Of a DNA stretch of 64,000 bases, positions 38,251 through 47,172 are shown one piece after another (position 1 is the first letter of the stretch; each line of letters opens with the position of its first letter). Origin of the DNA: Streptomyces sp. AC1-42W (GTDB lineage: Bacteria > Actinomycetota > Actinomycetes > Streptomycetales > Streptomycetaceae); contig NZ_QKWY01000001.1 in NCBI RefSeq assembly GCF_003248355.1, forward strand, positions 3,368,001 to 3,432,000, written 5' to 3'. The translations under genes and the position numbers were made by a program. Below the pieces are notes generated by a model that did no database searches, was not told where the DNA came from, and saw only the letters and a list, made by a program, of their open reading frames with translations.

Positions 38251-39795
38251 TTACCCGCGCAGACACCAGTCGACGAATTCCGCGACGCTGGGGTCCACCT
38301 GGCCCTTCCCGTCCGCCACCGCCGCCGTGCAGAAGAACCGGACCTCGCCGAACTCGAGATCCATCGTCTTCGCCAGGTTCCTCAGTCCCAGCCGTTCGCA
38401 CAGCCACTCCCGGGCGGTCTCGCTGTCGTCCGGGCGCTCGGGCTGGAGACCGGACTGGTCGGCGAGCAGGTCCCGCTTGCTGATGGCGACGGCGAGGCGG
38501 GCTCGGTCCAGACGGGTTCCCATGGTGCGGACGGTCTGCACCGAGCGCGAGAAGACCTCCTCAGGATCGACCGTGGAAGCCAGCGAGCGGTCCACCTTCG
38601 GGCCCGCCGGGTCAAGGCGCGTCCAGAAGGCGTCGACGGCCATCGGGTCGAGCACGAAGACGAAGGTTCCGGCCTCCCGGACGTAGCGCAGCGCATCGGT
38701 CTCCTCCCGGTTCACGAACCGCTCGCCGGCCGTGTCGAAGACGTGCACCAGCCGCTCGGCGCGGCCGCTGCCGAGCACGAAGGAGTGCGCCCGGGGCAGC
38801 GCCTTCTGGGTGGGCCGGGTGTTGCCCTGGATCTCCAGGACCTCGTTCAGGACGAGCTGGGTGGCTGTCGATTCCGCATCCGCGAGCCGGATCGCCGGAC
38901 CGCCGTTCTCCGCGGTGTTCTCCAGGGACTTCACCATGGCGGCCATGAGCTGGGTCTTGCCGGCGGCGCGGCCGCCGATCAGCGGCAGGATCAGCTCGGG
39001 CATGTGCCCGGCGTCCGGGTTCATCGGCTTCCCGCAGCTCACGTGCACGCAGAAGCCGCTCAGACGGGTGTCACGGCTCATGAGCAGCAGGAGCGTCGGC
39101 ATCCGCGTGCCGCAGGCGCACCGGCGCCGGAAGAGGCCGAAGGTCCCCGGCCGGATATCGGTGTGCCGACGGCGGCAGGACGCCTGCGGGCAGTCGTACG
39201 CGGGGTAGGGGACGCGCTCGAAGCAGCTTGGGCACAGCATCCCCCGCGGCAGCCCCCGAGCGATCATCACCGTGCGATCGGCGGCGCGCAGGATGCCGGC
39301 GATCAGCCGCGCTCCCGCCGCCGCCAGTGCCACGGCGAGCGCGTGCAGGGCGAGGAGCAGGGCGAGGACCGGGACCGCGGCGACGGCCCCCGCGGCGAGC
39401 CCCAGATAGAGCGTCAGGCCGTACGGGACTGTGAAGGCCCGGTGGTGGGTGGGCGCGGTGAACTGGCCGGTGGTCACTCGGCGGAAGGTGTCCCCGACGG
39501 TACGGAGGTATGTGCGGCGGCCCAGGGTGAGGATCTGGCGCAGGTCGCGGGTGGCGGGGCCGAAGAAGTAGTTGCGGTGGGCGCGTTCGACGCTGGGAAG
39601 GTACGGCGGGAGGACCACGTACTCGGGGGTGCGCAGACGCAGTACCCCGTCGACCACCCGCAGGTACCGCCAGGTCAGCTCCATGACGAGGGCGAGGCCC
39701 CGCAGCACCGCGATGACCGGGGCGACGGACAGGTACAGGCCGAGCAGCGCCAGGTAGACCGCGGGGACCAGGACGAAGATCAGGATGTCGCTCAT
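38251..39795 (-). CDS. Membrane-anchored zinc-ribbon TRAFAC GTPase (double-GTPase family)
   Basis: 514 residues from ATG 39795. Hydrophobic segments at about 5-40 and 125-165 anchor the protein. A Cys-rich region at about 185-260 (CPSCFERVP, CPQASC, CACG, CVHVSCG) looks like zinc ribbons. The GTPase core has P-loop GGRAAGKT (274-281), switch II DTAGERF (354-360) and AISKRD as the NKxD-like base motif. It fits the paired 'double GTPase' families of predicted NTPase-based conflict systems. It is the last gene of the operon, starting 7 bp after the GAP1 C-terminal segment. Its membrane location may carry the output to the envelope (inferred). Confidence 0.8.
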   Translation of the reverse strand: MSDILIFVLVPAVYLALLGLYLSVAPVIAVLRGLALVMELTWRYLRVVDGVLRLRTPEYVVLPPYLPSVERAHRNYFFGPATRDLRQILTLGRRTYLRTVGDTFRRVTTGQFTAPTHHRAFTVPYGLTLYLGLAAGAVAAVPVLALLLALHALAVALAAAGARLIAGILRAADRTVMIARGLPRGMLCPSCFERVPYPAYDCPQASCRRRHTDIRPGTFGLFRRRCACGTRMPTLLLLMSRDTRLSGFCVHVSCGKPMNPDAGHMPELILPLIGGRAAGKTQLMAAMVKSLENTAENGGPAIRLADAESTATQLVLNEVLEIQGNTRPTQKALPRAHSFVLGSGRAERLVHVFDTAGERFVNREETDALRYVREAGTFVFVLDPMAVDAFWTRLDPAGPKVDRSLASTVDPEEVFSRSVQTVRTMGTRLDRARLAVAISKRDLLADQSGLQPERPDDSETAREWLCERLGLRNLAKTMDLEFGEVRFFCTAAVADGKGQVDPSVAEFVDWCLRG

Positions 39796-39802
39796 CGGAG
39801 GC

Positions 39803-40402
39803 TCAGCCCCCTTCCGGTCGGGGTTCGTCCGAGGGCCGCCGCAGGGTCAGCTTGCGGCCCCACTTCTTCACGAGGCCCAGGCGGTCCTCGGCGTACTGCT
39901 CGTAGAGGTCGGCGACCCGGGTGTTGTACGGGCGCAGTGCGCGGGCCAGACGGGCGAGGTCCTCGGACCGCCAGTGGTGGGCGGTGTGCAGGTGCAGGGT
40001 CTCGATCAGGTCCAGGTGGGCCCGCGGGAGGCGGTTTCGCTCCAGGCTGACGGAGACCACCCCGGTGACATGGCTGAGCAGCACGTCGTCGACGGTCACC
40101 GAGGCGAGCACGGCCGAGTGGAGGGCGCGCAGATACCGGTCGGCGAGCGAGAAGTCGAACGCGTCGAGGTCGGTGCGCAGCCGGGCCGGGTCGGCGGGCA
40201 CCTTCAGCAGCGCCGGGACGAGCTTGTGGCGCTTCAGAGCGCGGGGGGCCGACCAGGCCTGGATCTGCGGGATCAGGAAGGCCCGGGCGAGGGCCGTGGC
40301 CTCGTCGGCCTCGCGCAGGGCCGTGTCCAGCCGCAGCGTGGTCTCCACGCACTCCCGGGTGACCACCCGCAGCCACCCGGCCCGGCCGGGTGCGGCGAGC
40401 AT
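39803..40402 (-). CDS. C-terminal segment of the GTPase-associated (GAP1-like) protein
   Basis: 199 residues if started at ATG 40402. The sequence is all-helical (VTRECVETTLRLDTALREAD and further) and matches the C-terminal part expected of GAP1-like proteins. It is in the same reading frame as the preceding gene: TGA at 40426-40424 is followed by seven sense codons (ACLRLCE) and this ATG with nothing else between. No ribosome site precedes the ATG. I therefore think it is the tail of one ancestral protein of about 813 residues, interrupted by the TGA, rather than an independent gene. Confidence 0.75.
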   Translation of the reverse strand: MLAAPGRAGWLRVVTRECVETTLRLDTALREADEATALARAFLIPQIQAWSAPRALKRHKLVPALLKVPADPARLRTDLDAFDFSLADRYLRALHSAVLASVTVDDVLLSHVTGVVSVSLERNRLPRAHLDLIETLHLHTAHHWRSEDLARLARALRPYNTRVADLYEQYAEDRLGLVKKWGRKLTLRRPSDEPRPEGG

Positions 40403-40423
40403 CTCGCACAGCCGCAGACAGGC

Positions 40424-42247
40424 TCAGAGAGCTTCCTCGTCGGGCACGTCCTGCTTCACGGCGCGGTCGAACCAGTCGCCGACCGCCTCGTCCACGGGTT
40501 CGTCCAGGGGCAGCCGACGGGCGATCTCCATCGCCTCTTCGTGCGTCCAGGACGGCGAGGGGCGCCGCCACAGGGCCCGCAGCAGTTCGGCGTCGGGCGA
40601 GGCCGCGCGGCGCACCTGGAGGATCTTGAAGAGGAGATGCACCGTGCGGGCGGGCTCCCGCTCGGCCTGGGCCCGCCAGAAGTGCTCGAGCAGCCGGGGC
40701 TGTTCGCCGAGGTCCGATTCGCTCAGCAGCTGGGCCGGGAACTGGGCGAACAGCTGTTCCTGGCCGCCCCGCTCGGTCAGCACGTCCTGGACGGCCGTGG
40801 TCAGCGCCGTCCTGAACCCGGGCAGGGCGTGGACCAGGCGAGCGACCTCCTCGCGCAGCTCGGGGCCCGCACCGGAGAGGCCCAGGAGCGTGCGCGCCAC
40901 GTCCAGGCACAGGGACGCCAGCAGCTCCGGCGGCGGCGTGAGCCGCGCCCCCGCCGCCCACAGCAGCAGCCGCACCCGCTGACGGGTGTCGACAGCCTCG
41001 CCGAGCAGCCGCTGCCACAGGGAGGTGGCCTGTTCCCGCTCGGCGGGTTGGGTGAGCGGCACCGGCCCCCGCGCGTCCTTCGCACCGGTGACGTAGGCGC
41101 GGATCCGGGACTGGTGGAGCCTGCCTTCCAGTTCCTGGTGCAGGGCCGTGTCGCCGCCCGCGGCGGCGGCCGCGCTCAGCACCGCGAGCTGTCCGTCGTC
41201 CAGGTTCCGGTGCTCGTGGTGGATGTCCGCGGCCACGGAAGCCCCGTGCGGGCCGAGGTGACCGGCGCCGGGCAGCCAGTCGATCAGTGCGCGGACGTCG
41301 GCCTCGGCCAGCTCCGTGCCGCCCGACGCCGCGGCCGCCGCTACCGGGGCGTGCCAGTCGCCCTGCGTCCGCTCCGCGCCGTGCGTGTAGTCGGCGGCCC
41401 AGGACCACACGGAGCGGGCCGAGCCGACCCCGATCCTGGTCAGCAGGCGTACCAGGTGGTGCGTGGGCACCACCTCGGGGAACCGGCCGGCGGGGAAGTC
41501 GAAGACCGTGAACGACTTCTGGTCGTCGGGGCCGAAGGCGGCCTGCGCCTCGGGCACGGTCCCGATCAGATGCAGCCTGCTGCGGGCGGGGCGCAGCAGA
41601 TAGGTGGCGAAGGAGAGATTCCGGGCGAGCTGCGGCGGCAGCAGGTAGGAGACCGCAGCGAACCAGTGGGCGATCCGGTCGGTGGTGCCGTCGATCACCA
41701 CCACCGACCCGTCGTCGTCGAGCGCCGCGAAGACCGCCGCCAGCAGGGCGGGGAGCTGTGCGGCGTGCGGGTGCGCGTGGAGGAAGGCGCGGACCGTGCG
41801 GGGGGAGAGCGGGCCCCGGGGCAGGGGCCCGGGCAGCTCGGGGATGTCGGTGGATCCGGAGACCTGGGACGTCCAGAGCGGCGAGTCCCACAGCTCGATC
41901 GCGAGCGGGTGGTCGTCGGCCGGCGCGGCCGCGTCCTCGGTGTGCAGGGCGTGGGCGAAGTAGTTGCCGAACCGGCGGGCCGAGTCCCGACCGACGTACC
42001 GGACGCACAGCGTGGTGGCACCGCTCCGCGGGCCGGGGGCGTGGCAGAGGTTCACCGGACACCGGGCCAGCAGCTCGGGGGAGTCCGACTCGGCCAGGGC
42101 GCGCGGGGGTTCGTACCCGGCCAGCCCTTCCACCCGCTGCCGGGTCTCCGCCGACACCTGCTCGCTCACCGCGTTGAACTGGAACCCGGACGACCCGCTG
42201 AGCCCGTGCTCGCACGAGGTGTAGTAGAGCTGCTGGAAGCTGCTCAT
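40424..42247 (-). CDS. GTPase-associated (GAP1-like) protein, N-terminal and middle domains, ended by an in-frame TGA
   Basis: 607 residues from ATG 42247, overlapping the upstream GTPase stop by four bases (ATGA). The start SSFQQLYYTSCEHGLSGSSG is the characteristic N-terminus of GTPase-associated protein 1 (GAP1-N2 type), a family always found beside double GTPases. A middle region with VVVIDGTTDRIAHWFAAVSY follows, then helical repeats. The protein has no recognisable catalytic motif and is probably a scaffold or regulator of the GTPases. TGA at 40426-40424 cuts off the conserved C-terminal domain. Confidence 0.78.
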   Translation of the reverse strand: MSSFQQLYYTSCEHGLSGSSGFQFNAVSEQVSAETRQRVEGLAGYEPPRALAESDSPELLARCPVNLCHAPGPRSGATTLCVRYVGRDSARRFGNYFAHALHTEDAAAPADDHPLAIELWDSPLWTSQVSGSTDIPELPGPLPRGPLSPRTVRAFLHAHPHAAQLPALLAAVFAALDDDGSVVVIDGTTDRIAHWFAAVSYLLPPQLARNLSFATYLLRPARSRLHLIGTVPEAQAAFGPDDQKSFTVFDFPAGRFPEVVPTHHLVRLLTRIGVGSARSVWSWAADYTHGAERTQGDWHAPVAAAAASGGTELAEADVRALIDWLPGAGHLGPHGASVAADIHHEHRNLDDGQLAVLSAAAAAGGDTALHQELEGRLHQSRIRAYVTGAKDARGPVPLTQPAEREQATSLWQRLLGEAVDTRQRVRLLLWAAGARLTPPPELLASLCLDVARTLLGLSGAGPELREEVARLVHALPGFRTALTTAVQDVLTERGGQEQLFAQFPAQLLSESDLGEQPRLLEHFWRAQAEREPARTVHLLFKILQVRRAASPDAELLRALWRRPSPSWTHEEAMEIARRLPLDEPVDEAVGDWFDRAVKQDVPDEEAL

Positions 42248-43458
42248 CCCCGTCCCGCCTTCGGCACCGAACCGAACTCGCTCAGGAGCCACAGCAGTGG
42301 ATCGGCGACCCGGTAGGGCTGGATGCCGGTGTCGGCGACGCGCGCCTCGGCCGTGGCGCTGCGCCCCAGCGCGGAGACGCCGAAGTAGCGGTAGCGGCTG
42401 AACGTGTTCTCCAGGGACTGGTCGATGGGCACGCCGTCCCACTCCCTGAGGAGCTGGCGCACCTCCTCGTGCACGCTCAGGCTGTCGTCGACGTCGAAGC
42501 GGCCGCGCGCCGGGGCGTGAGCCCGCAGCGGGCTGCCGTTCTCCATCAGGTGCCAGAAGGCGTCCATCTTGGAGAAGACCACCGCCATCGGGGTGTCGAT
42601 CTTCCCGGCCGCCCCCTGTCTGCCGGGCCGCCCCGCCCTGCCGCTCCGAGCGGCCAGCAGCATGCTGCTTACCCGGCTGAGGACGTTGAGCGGCGGGTCG
42701 ATGCCGTCCGTTCCGGGCAGCGCCGTGCCCGGAGCCGCGCCGTCCCGAGCCCCCGGCATCTGGAGGGGATCCAGGAGCAGGATGATGCCGTCGGCGTTGG
42801 CGAGGTACCGGGTGTTGAGCTCGACGCTCTCACGGCTGTTGAAATCCTCGCCCGCCGTGTCGAAGAACGAGAGCACACTGTGCTGGGGGCGCTCGCCGAA
42901 CAGGGTCCTGCGGCGCAGTCCGAACCGGAACACCAGCGGCTCGACCCGGTTGGCGTTCGTGGTGGCCGTCTGGGTGGGTGGGAACATCTGCCGGTCGCGG
43001 TAGAGGCGGTCCTCGTACTCGGAGCTGTAGCGGCGCATGGTGGCGTCGTCCAGGCCCATGAGCGACGCCCCGTAGGCCTCCCCGATCTGGTTGCGCATCT
43101 CGTGCAGCAGCACGGTCATGTAGATCGTCTTACCGGAGGAACGCGCGCCGACCATCGCGATCAGCCGGTTCTCCACCATGCCGAACTGCACCGGAAGTTC
43201 GACGTGGCAGACCGGGCAGATGCGGTACGTCGTCTCCCCGTCGCAGTCCGGGCAGACCGCCGTCAGCCGACGCCCGTCGGCGGCGAAGTCCGGCCCCACG
43301 TCATGGCTGGGACGCCGCCCGAAGCGCTCGTCGAGGACCGGGTCGCGGCGGCGCTGGCACTGCTTGCGGGTGCGGCTGAGCCGGCTGTTGCAGCGGAACC
43401 GCACCTCGCGCGGGGCGAAGATCTCGTAGCAGTAGGGGCAGGTGAGTCGCTTGGCCAT
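42244..43458 (-). CDS. Zinc-ribbon TRAFAC GTPase (double-GTPase family), soluble partner
   Basis: 404 residues from ATG 43458; the ATG shares one base with the TGA of the Hsp70-like gene. Zinc ribbons: CPYCYEIF at the N-terminus and CPDCDG with CPVCHVE at about 69-85. GTPase core: P-loop VGARSSGKT (103-111), switch II DTAGEDF (200-206) and VVFSKMD as base-recognition motif near 300. No transmembrane segment. It is paired with the membrane-anchored GTPase of 38251-39795 and the GAP1-like protein between them. Expected role: a GTP-dependent switch that sets the threshold for the response (inferred). Confidence 0.82.
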   Translation of the reverse strand: MAKRLTCPYCYEIFAPREVRFRCNSRLSRTRKQCQRRRDPVLDERFGRRPSHDVGPDFAADGRRLTAVCPDCDGETTYRICPVCHVELPVQFGMVENRLIAMVGARSSGKTIYMTVLLHEMRNQIGEAYGASLMGLDDATMRRYSSEYEDRLYRDRQMFPPTQTATTNANRVEPLVFRFGLRRRTLFGERPQHSVLSFFDTAGEDFNSRESVELNTRYLANADGIILLLDPLQMPGARDGAAPGTALPGTDGIDPPLNVLSRVSSMLLAARSGRAGRPGRQGAAGKIDTPMAVVFSKMDAFWHLMENGSPLRAHAPARGRFDVDDSLSVHEEVRQLLREWDGVPIDQSLENTFSRYRYFGVSALGRSATAEARVADTGIQPYRVADPLLWLLSEFGSVPKAGRG

Positions 43459-45191
43459 CAGGTCACTCGCAGCCGGTGCAGCGCCGTGGGGCGCAGGTCG
43501 GTTTCGGGGGCGCGATCGGGCTCCGGGCCGTCCACCGGGAAGCAGACGAGCCAGGAGGGGCCCTTGGTGCTGGGGAAGGGGAACTCCACGACGATCGGGA
43601 CACCGGCGGTGATCCGCTGGGCCGGGACCTCCAGGAGGACGGTGCCCTCGGCGGTGTTGGAGGGACGGTAGCGGCCGAGACCGTGGACGATCCGGAGGGC
43701 GGGGAGCTCGCAGCCGCTCCGGGCGGTGAAGGTGACGCTCGCCGTACGAGCGCCGGTGAGGCGGCGGCGCAGCGAGGGCTCGTAGTCGACGATGGGGGGT
43801 TCGGCCGGGATCCGCAGGGTGGCGGCCCCCTCGGTGTCGGCGACGGGATCGGAGACCAGGGCCTCGACGGTCAGGGTGACCGCGCCCCGGCCGACCGGGA
43901 GATCCAGACCCCCGTCGTGTTCGTACACCCGGCGCCGGCAGAGCACGTCACCGTCCCGGGGCCCGTCGCCGCCTGCCATGGCGCCCTCGCGGCGCCAGCG
44001 GACGCGGGCGGTGAGCGCGGAGTCGGGCCAGGCCCAGAGCACGAGGAGGTGGTCGTCCCGGCGGACGGCCTGGAGCTGGGGCACGGGGACGGAACGCTGG
44101 ACGGGGGCGGTGGCGCCGGACGGACCGGTTTCCGTCCACGGGCCCGGCTCCGGCGGGAGGTCGGGGGCGGGTACGGGGTCGTGCGCCGGCGTGCGCTCCC
44201 GCACCGGGTTGTACGGTTCGTGATCCGGCGCCGGCCGGGGTGTGTGCGCCGGGGCGGGGCCGGGACCGTCCTCGGCCCGGCGCCGGTGGGATTCGGGTCG
44301 TGCCGGGGCCGTCGGGACGCGGGGGACGCCGGGGTCGGCCGGTTCGCCGCGGGCCGCCGAGGGCTCGTCGGTGCCGGACTGCCGTGCCGTACGCGCTTCC
44401 GCTCCGGCGCCGCCCGGGACGTCCCGGGCGGGGACCGCCCGGGGGTCGGGGTCGCGCGGGAGGACGGCCTCCAGGCGCGGTTCCGGGTCCTCCAGGAGCG
44501 GGACGGTCGGAGCCGTCACAGGCGTCCGGTCCGCGACGACGCGCAGGAGTCCGAAGTCCTTCAGGAGCAGCAGGCCGCCTACGGCCGCCGCTTCGGGGTC
44601 GACGCAGCGGACCGTCAGCCCCTGGGCCTCCGGGAGGTTCTCGACGGCCGCGCGTTGCTCGGGCGCCGCGTACAGGCCGCCCGAGAGCAGGACTGCGTCT
44701 GGCTCGGATGCGCGCAGTTCCCCGGAGATCGCGGCGAGGGCGGCGTCACCGGCCAGCGGGGCGGTACGGGTGGTGACGACCCGGACGGTCAGGTCCGGTC
44801 GGATGGCGAGGGTCGTCAGGTCCACGGCCGCCGCCGTCTGGTCGGCCACGAGCACCGTGCGGTGGACGCCTTCGTCGATGGCGCCGTAGTGCAGGGCCAC
44901 CGCGACCGGCTCCGGGACGATCCTGCTGACGCGCAGGCCGGCGTCCTCGGCGGCCTGGCGCAGTCGGGCCTCGTCGGCGCGGTCGGCGGACGCGGGCATG
45001 CCGAGGACCGCCTCTTCGCCCGTGACGTCGCCGAGGGACGTGGCGAGGGCGGCGGCCGGGTCGGCGCCGCCGCCGTTCTCCCCGGGCGCCGCCCCCGTTC
45101 CGGCCAGATCCGTCACCGTCACCGTCGGACGTCCGTCCGGGCCGAGTCGGCCGTGACGGGCGACGCGGTGGCCGATGGTGATGCCGAGCAT
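43458..45191 (-). CDS. Degenerate Hsp70/actin-fold protein with proline-rich linker and C-terminal beta domain
   Basis: 577 residues from ATG 45191, four bases after the AAA+ gene stop and with GGGGAGGG upstream. The N-terminal 230 residues look Hsp70-like: AGLRVSRIVPEPVAVALHYG matches the Hsp70 connecting segment, and VLLSGGLYAAPEQRAAVE matches the adenosine motif. The phosphate-1 position reads MLGITIGHRV instead of IGIDLGTT, and phosphate-2 reads VADQTAAAVDL instead of DLGGGTFD, so catalytic residues are missing. A Pro/Arg/Glu-rich linker spans about 235-380. The C-terminal 190 residues appear beta-rich (two Ig-like repeats possible). Probably a non-hydrolysing regulator. Confidence 0.72.
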   Translation of the reverse strand: MLGITIGHRVARHGRLGPDGRPTVTVTDLAGTGAAPGENGGGADPAAALATSLGDVTGEEAVLGMPASADRADEARLRQAAEDAGLRVSRIVPEPVAVALHYGAIDEGVHRTVLVADQTAAAVDLTTLAIRPDLTVRVVTTRTAPLAGDAALAAISGELRASEPDAVLLSGGLYAAPEQRAAVENLPEAQGLTVRCVDPEAAAVGGLLLLKDFGLLRVVADRTPVTAPTVPLLEDPEPRLEAVLPRDPDPRAVPARDVPGGAGAEARTARQSGTDEPSAARGEPADPGVPRVPTAPARPESHRRRAEDGPGPAPAHTPRPAPDHEPYNPVRERTPAHDPVPAPDLPPEPGPWTETGPSGATAPVQRSVPVPQLQAVRRDDHLLVLWAWPDSALTARVRWRREGAMAGGDGPRDGDVLCRRRVYEHDGGLDLPVGRGAVTLTVEALVSDPVADTEGAATLRIPAEPPIVDYEPSLRRRLTGARTASVTFTARSGCELPALRIVHGLGRYRPSNTAEGTVLLEVPAQRITAGVPIVVEFPFPSTKGPSWLVCFPVDGPEPDRAPETDLRPTALHRLRVT

Positions 45192-45195
45192 GTGG

Positions 45196-47172
45196 TCAGC
45201 CCTCCCCTTCCTCACTTCTGGTCCACGGTGTGCCGGCGTCGTCGACGCCGAGTCGGATCCGGTCGCCCGGAGCCGGGCGGTGGGCCAGGAAACGGGCGAC
45301 CACGGCCGCCCGGAACCGCTCCAGTTCGTTGCGGATCTGCCGTCCGCCGTACGCCTGCCGCTCCGGATCGCTCATGCGGCCGGTGATCCACGGGTGCAGG
45401 CTCTCCGTGTCCGGGATCAGCTCGACCTGATGGCGCTCGCGCACGGATTCGGCGAGCTGCCCCAGCAGCCGCTCGGCGATCTTCACGATGTGCTCGCGGC
45501 GCAGCATGTCGAAGACGGCCACGCCCGGCTTGAGGCGCCCGTAGATCTCCGGCCGGCCGATCGACCGGAACTTCTCCTCCACGGCGGCCGTGAAATGCGC
45601 CTCCAGGGTGGCGTAGGGCACGTCGTCGCCGCTGTCGGACAGCAGGCTCTGGACCGCCTCCGCGCCCGTATTGGAGGTGAAGATGATCAGGCACTGGGAG
45701 AAGTACGCGGTCTGCCCCCGCCCGTCGGTGAGCCGGCCGTCCTCCAGGATCTGGAGGAACTTGTCCAGCACGTGGGGATGGGCCTTCTCGATCTCGTCGA
45801 AGAGCAGGACGCTGAACGGGCGTTCCTGCACCCGGCGGGTCAGCTCGCCGCCCTGCTCATGGCCGACGTAGCCGGGAGGCGCACCCGCCAGCCGCTCGGC
45901 TGCGTGCTCCTGCTGGTACTCGCTCATGTCGAAGCGGGCGTAGGCGCTCTGGTCGCCGAACATCAACTCGGCCACGGCCTTGGCGAGTTCGGTCTTGCCG
46001 ACACCGGTGGGCCCGACGAAGAAGAACGCGCCCCGGGGCCGGGCCGTGCCGGAGCCGCCGAAGTCGACCCCGACGAAGGCGGACTGGAGAGCGGCGGCCA
46101 CCGCGTCGACCGCCTTGGACTGGCCGATCACCCGTTCCCCCAAGACCCCGGCCGCACCGGCGACCGTCTCCCGGTCCAGCTGGGTCCACGGGTCGACACT
46201 CACGTTGAGCCGGTGCAGTTCCAGGAGCTTGTCCGGTTTGCGCAGCGGCGCGTCACGCAGCCACGAGGTCCGGGCGAGCGCGTCGATGTCCCAGCCGGAC
46301 ATGCCGTCCGTGGCGCCGACCAGGGACTCGATGTCATGGCGCGTGGCGTCCGCGGCCCCGTTGAACTCCCCCCGCGTCCAGGTCAGCCAGAGGCGGCGCT
46401 CGCTGGGGTCCGGCGGCCCGACGTGCAGCGTGGCGATCCTGGGGTCCTCCAGGTGGAACCAGCCGGGCAGCCTGCCGACGTCGCCCACCGCGCACAGGAC
46501 GGCGTTGCGGGCGTGCGGACGGCGGCCCGTCAGGGCCGACCGGGGCGTCACCGCGTGCGTCATCGCGGCGCGCAGCCGGAGATAGCCGTCGCTCGACTCC
46601 GGCCGGTCGGGCCGGAGGTGGTGGTCGACGTCCTGGAAGACGAAGGCGGTGGCGGCATCGGGGGTGGCGGCGATCCGGTGGACGGTGGCGACCACGTCCT
46701 CGAAGGACCGCGGCGGGCCCGCCGACCGCGGGGCGAGCAGACCCGCCCGGTCCTGCTCGCGCGCGGCGCCCCGCCGGCCCCGCGGGCCGGCCTCCCGGTC
46801 GTCCGCGGCCGCCGCGGCGGCGGGCGCTCCGGGCCGGTCCGCCGTACCGCTCCGGTCTCCGGTACGGGGCCGGTTCGCCGCCAGCCGGGCGTACCGCTCC
46901 GCGTGGCCCGGCAGCGGGAAGGTGAGGCCCGCGACCGGGTCCCACCAGCCCACGACATCGGCGCCACGTGCTTCGAGCACCCCGGCGACCAGCTCCTGGA
47001 AGGAGGCGGGCCGGTCCTCGAACCACCAGCGGTCCCGGATCCGGCCGTCGACGATCACCTGGCGGCCGCGGCGCAGCTCCCAGCCGAGCGACACCGCCCA
47101 CAGGGGCATCATGCCGTCGGCGATGACGGGCCCCGAGCCGTCCTCGTCCTTGGTGAAGGGGACGTGGCTCAC
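45196..47172 (-). CDS. ClpB-like single-ring AAA+ ATPase
   Basis: 658 residues from GTG 47172, which overlaps the upstream TGA (GTGA) and has GGAGG eleven bases before it. The N-terminal 330 residues are unlike Clp N-domains. The AAA+ core shows VIGQSKAVDAVAAALQSA, Walker A FVGPTGVGKTEL (near 387-396), the pore-loop region GAPPGYVGHEQGG, Walker B LLFDEIEKAH, sensor-1 FTSNTG and the C-terminal GGRQIRNELE sensor-2 region of ClpB D2. It should unfold or remodel proteins. Beside an Hsp70-like protein it recalls the DnaK-ClpB pair, here in a conflict-system setting. Confidence 0.85.
   Translation of the reverse strand: MSHVPFTKDEDGSGPVIADGMMPLWAVSLGWELRRGRQVIVDGRIRDRWWFEDRPASFQELVAGVLEARGADVVGWWDPVAGLTFPLPGHAERYARLAANRPRTGDRSGTADRPGAPAAAAAADDREAGPRGRRGAAREQDRAGLLAPRSAGPPRSFEDVVATVHRIAATPDAATAFVFQDVDHHLRPDRPESSDGYLRLRAAMTHAVTPRSALTGRRPHARNAVLCAVGDVGRLPGWFHLEDPRIATLHVGPPDPSERRLWLTWTRGEFNGAADATRHDIESLVGATDGMSGWDIDALARTSWLRDAPLRKPDKLLELHRLNVSVDPWTQLDRETVAGAAGVLGERVIGQSKAVDAVAAALQSAFVGVDFGGSGTARPRGAFFFVGPTGVGKTELAKAVAELMFGDQSAYARFDMSEYQQEHAAERLAGAPPGYVGHEQGGELTRRVQERPFSVLLFDEIEKAHPHVLDKFLQILEDGRLTDGRGQTAYFSQCLIIFTSNTGAEAVQSLLSDSGDDVPYATLEAHFTAAVEEKFRSIGRPEIYGRLKPGVAVFDMLRREHIVKIAERLLGQLAESVRERHQVELIPDTESLHPWITGRMSDPERQAYGGRQIRNELERFRAAVVARFLAHRPAPGDRIRLGVDDAGTPWTRSEEGEG

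Noticed and set aside
37961..38407. A minus-strand gene downstream of the last GTPase gene
   Set aside because: The frame is the shadow of the transposase remnant and the GTPase 3' end, with no motif and no start signal.
40424..40426. Selenocysteine at the in-frame TGA of the GAP1-like gene
   Set aside because: No catalytic Cys/Sec position is expected in this scaffold-type family, and I see no selenocysteine genes or SECIS-like hairpin here. A mutation, read-through or error is simpler.
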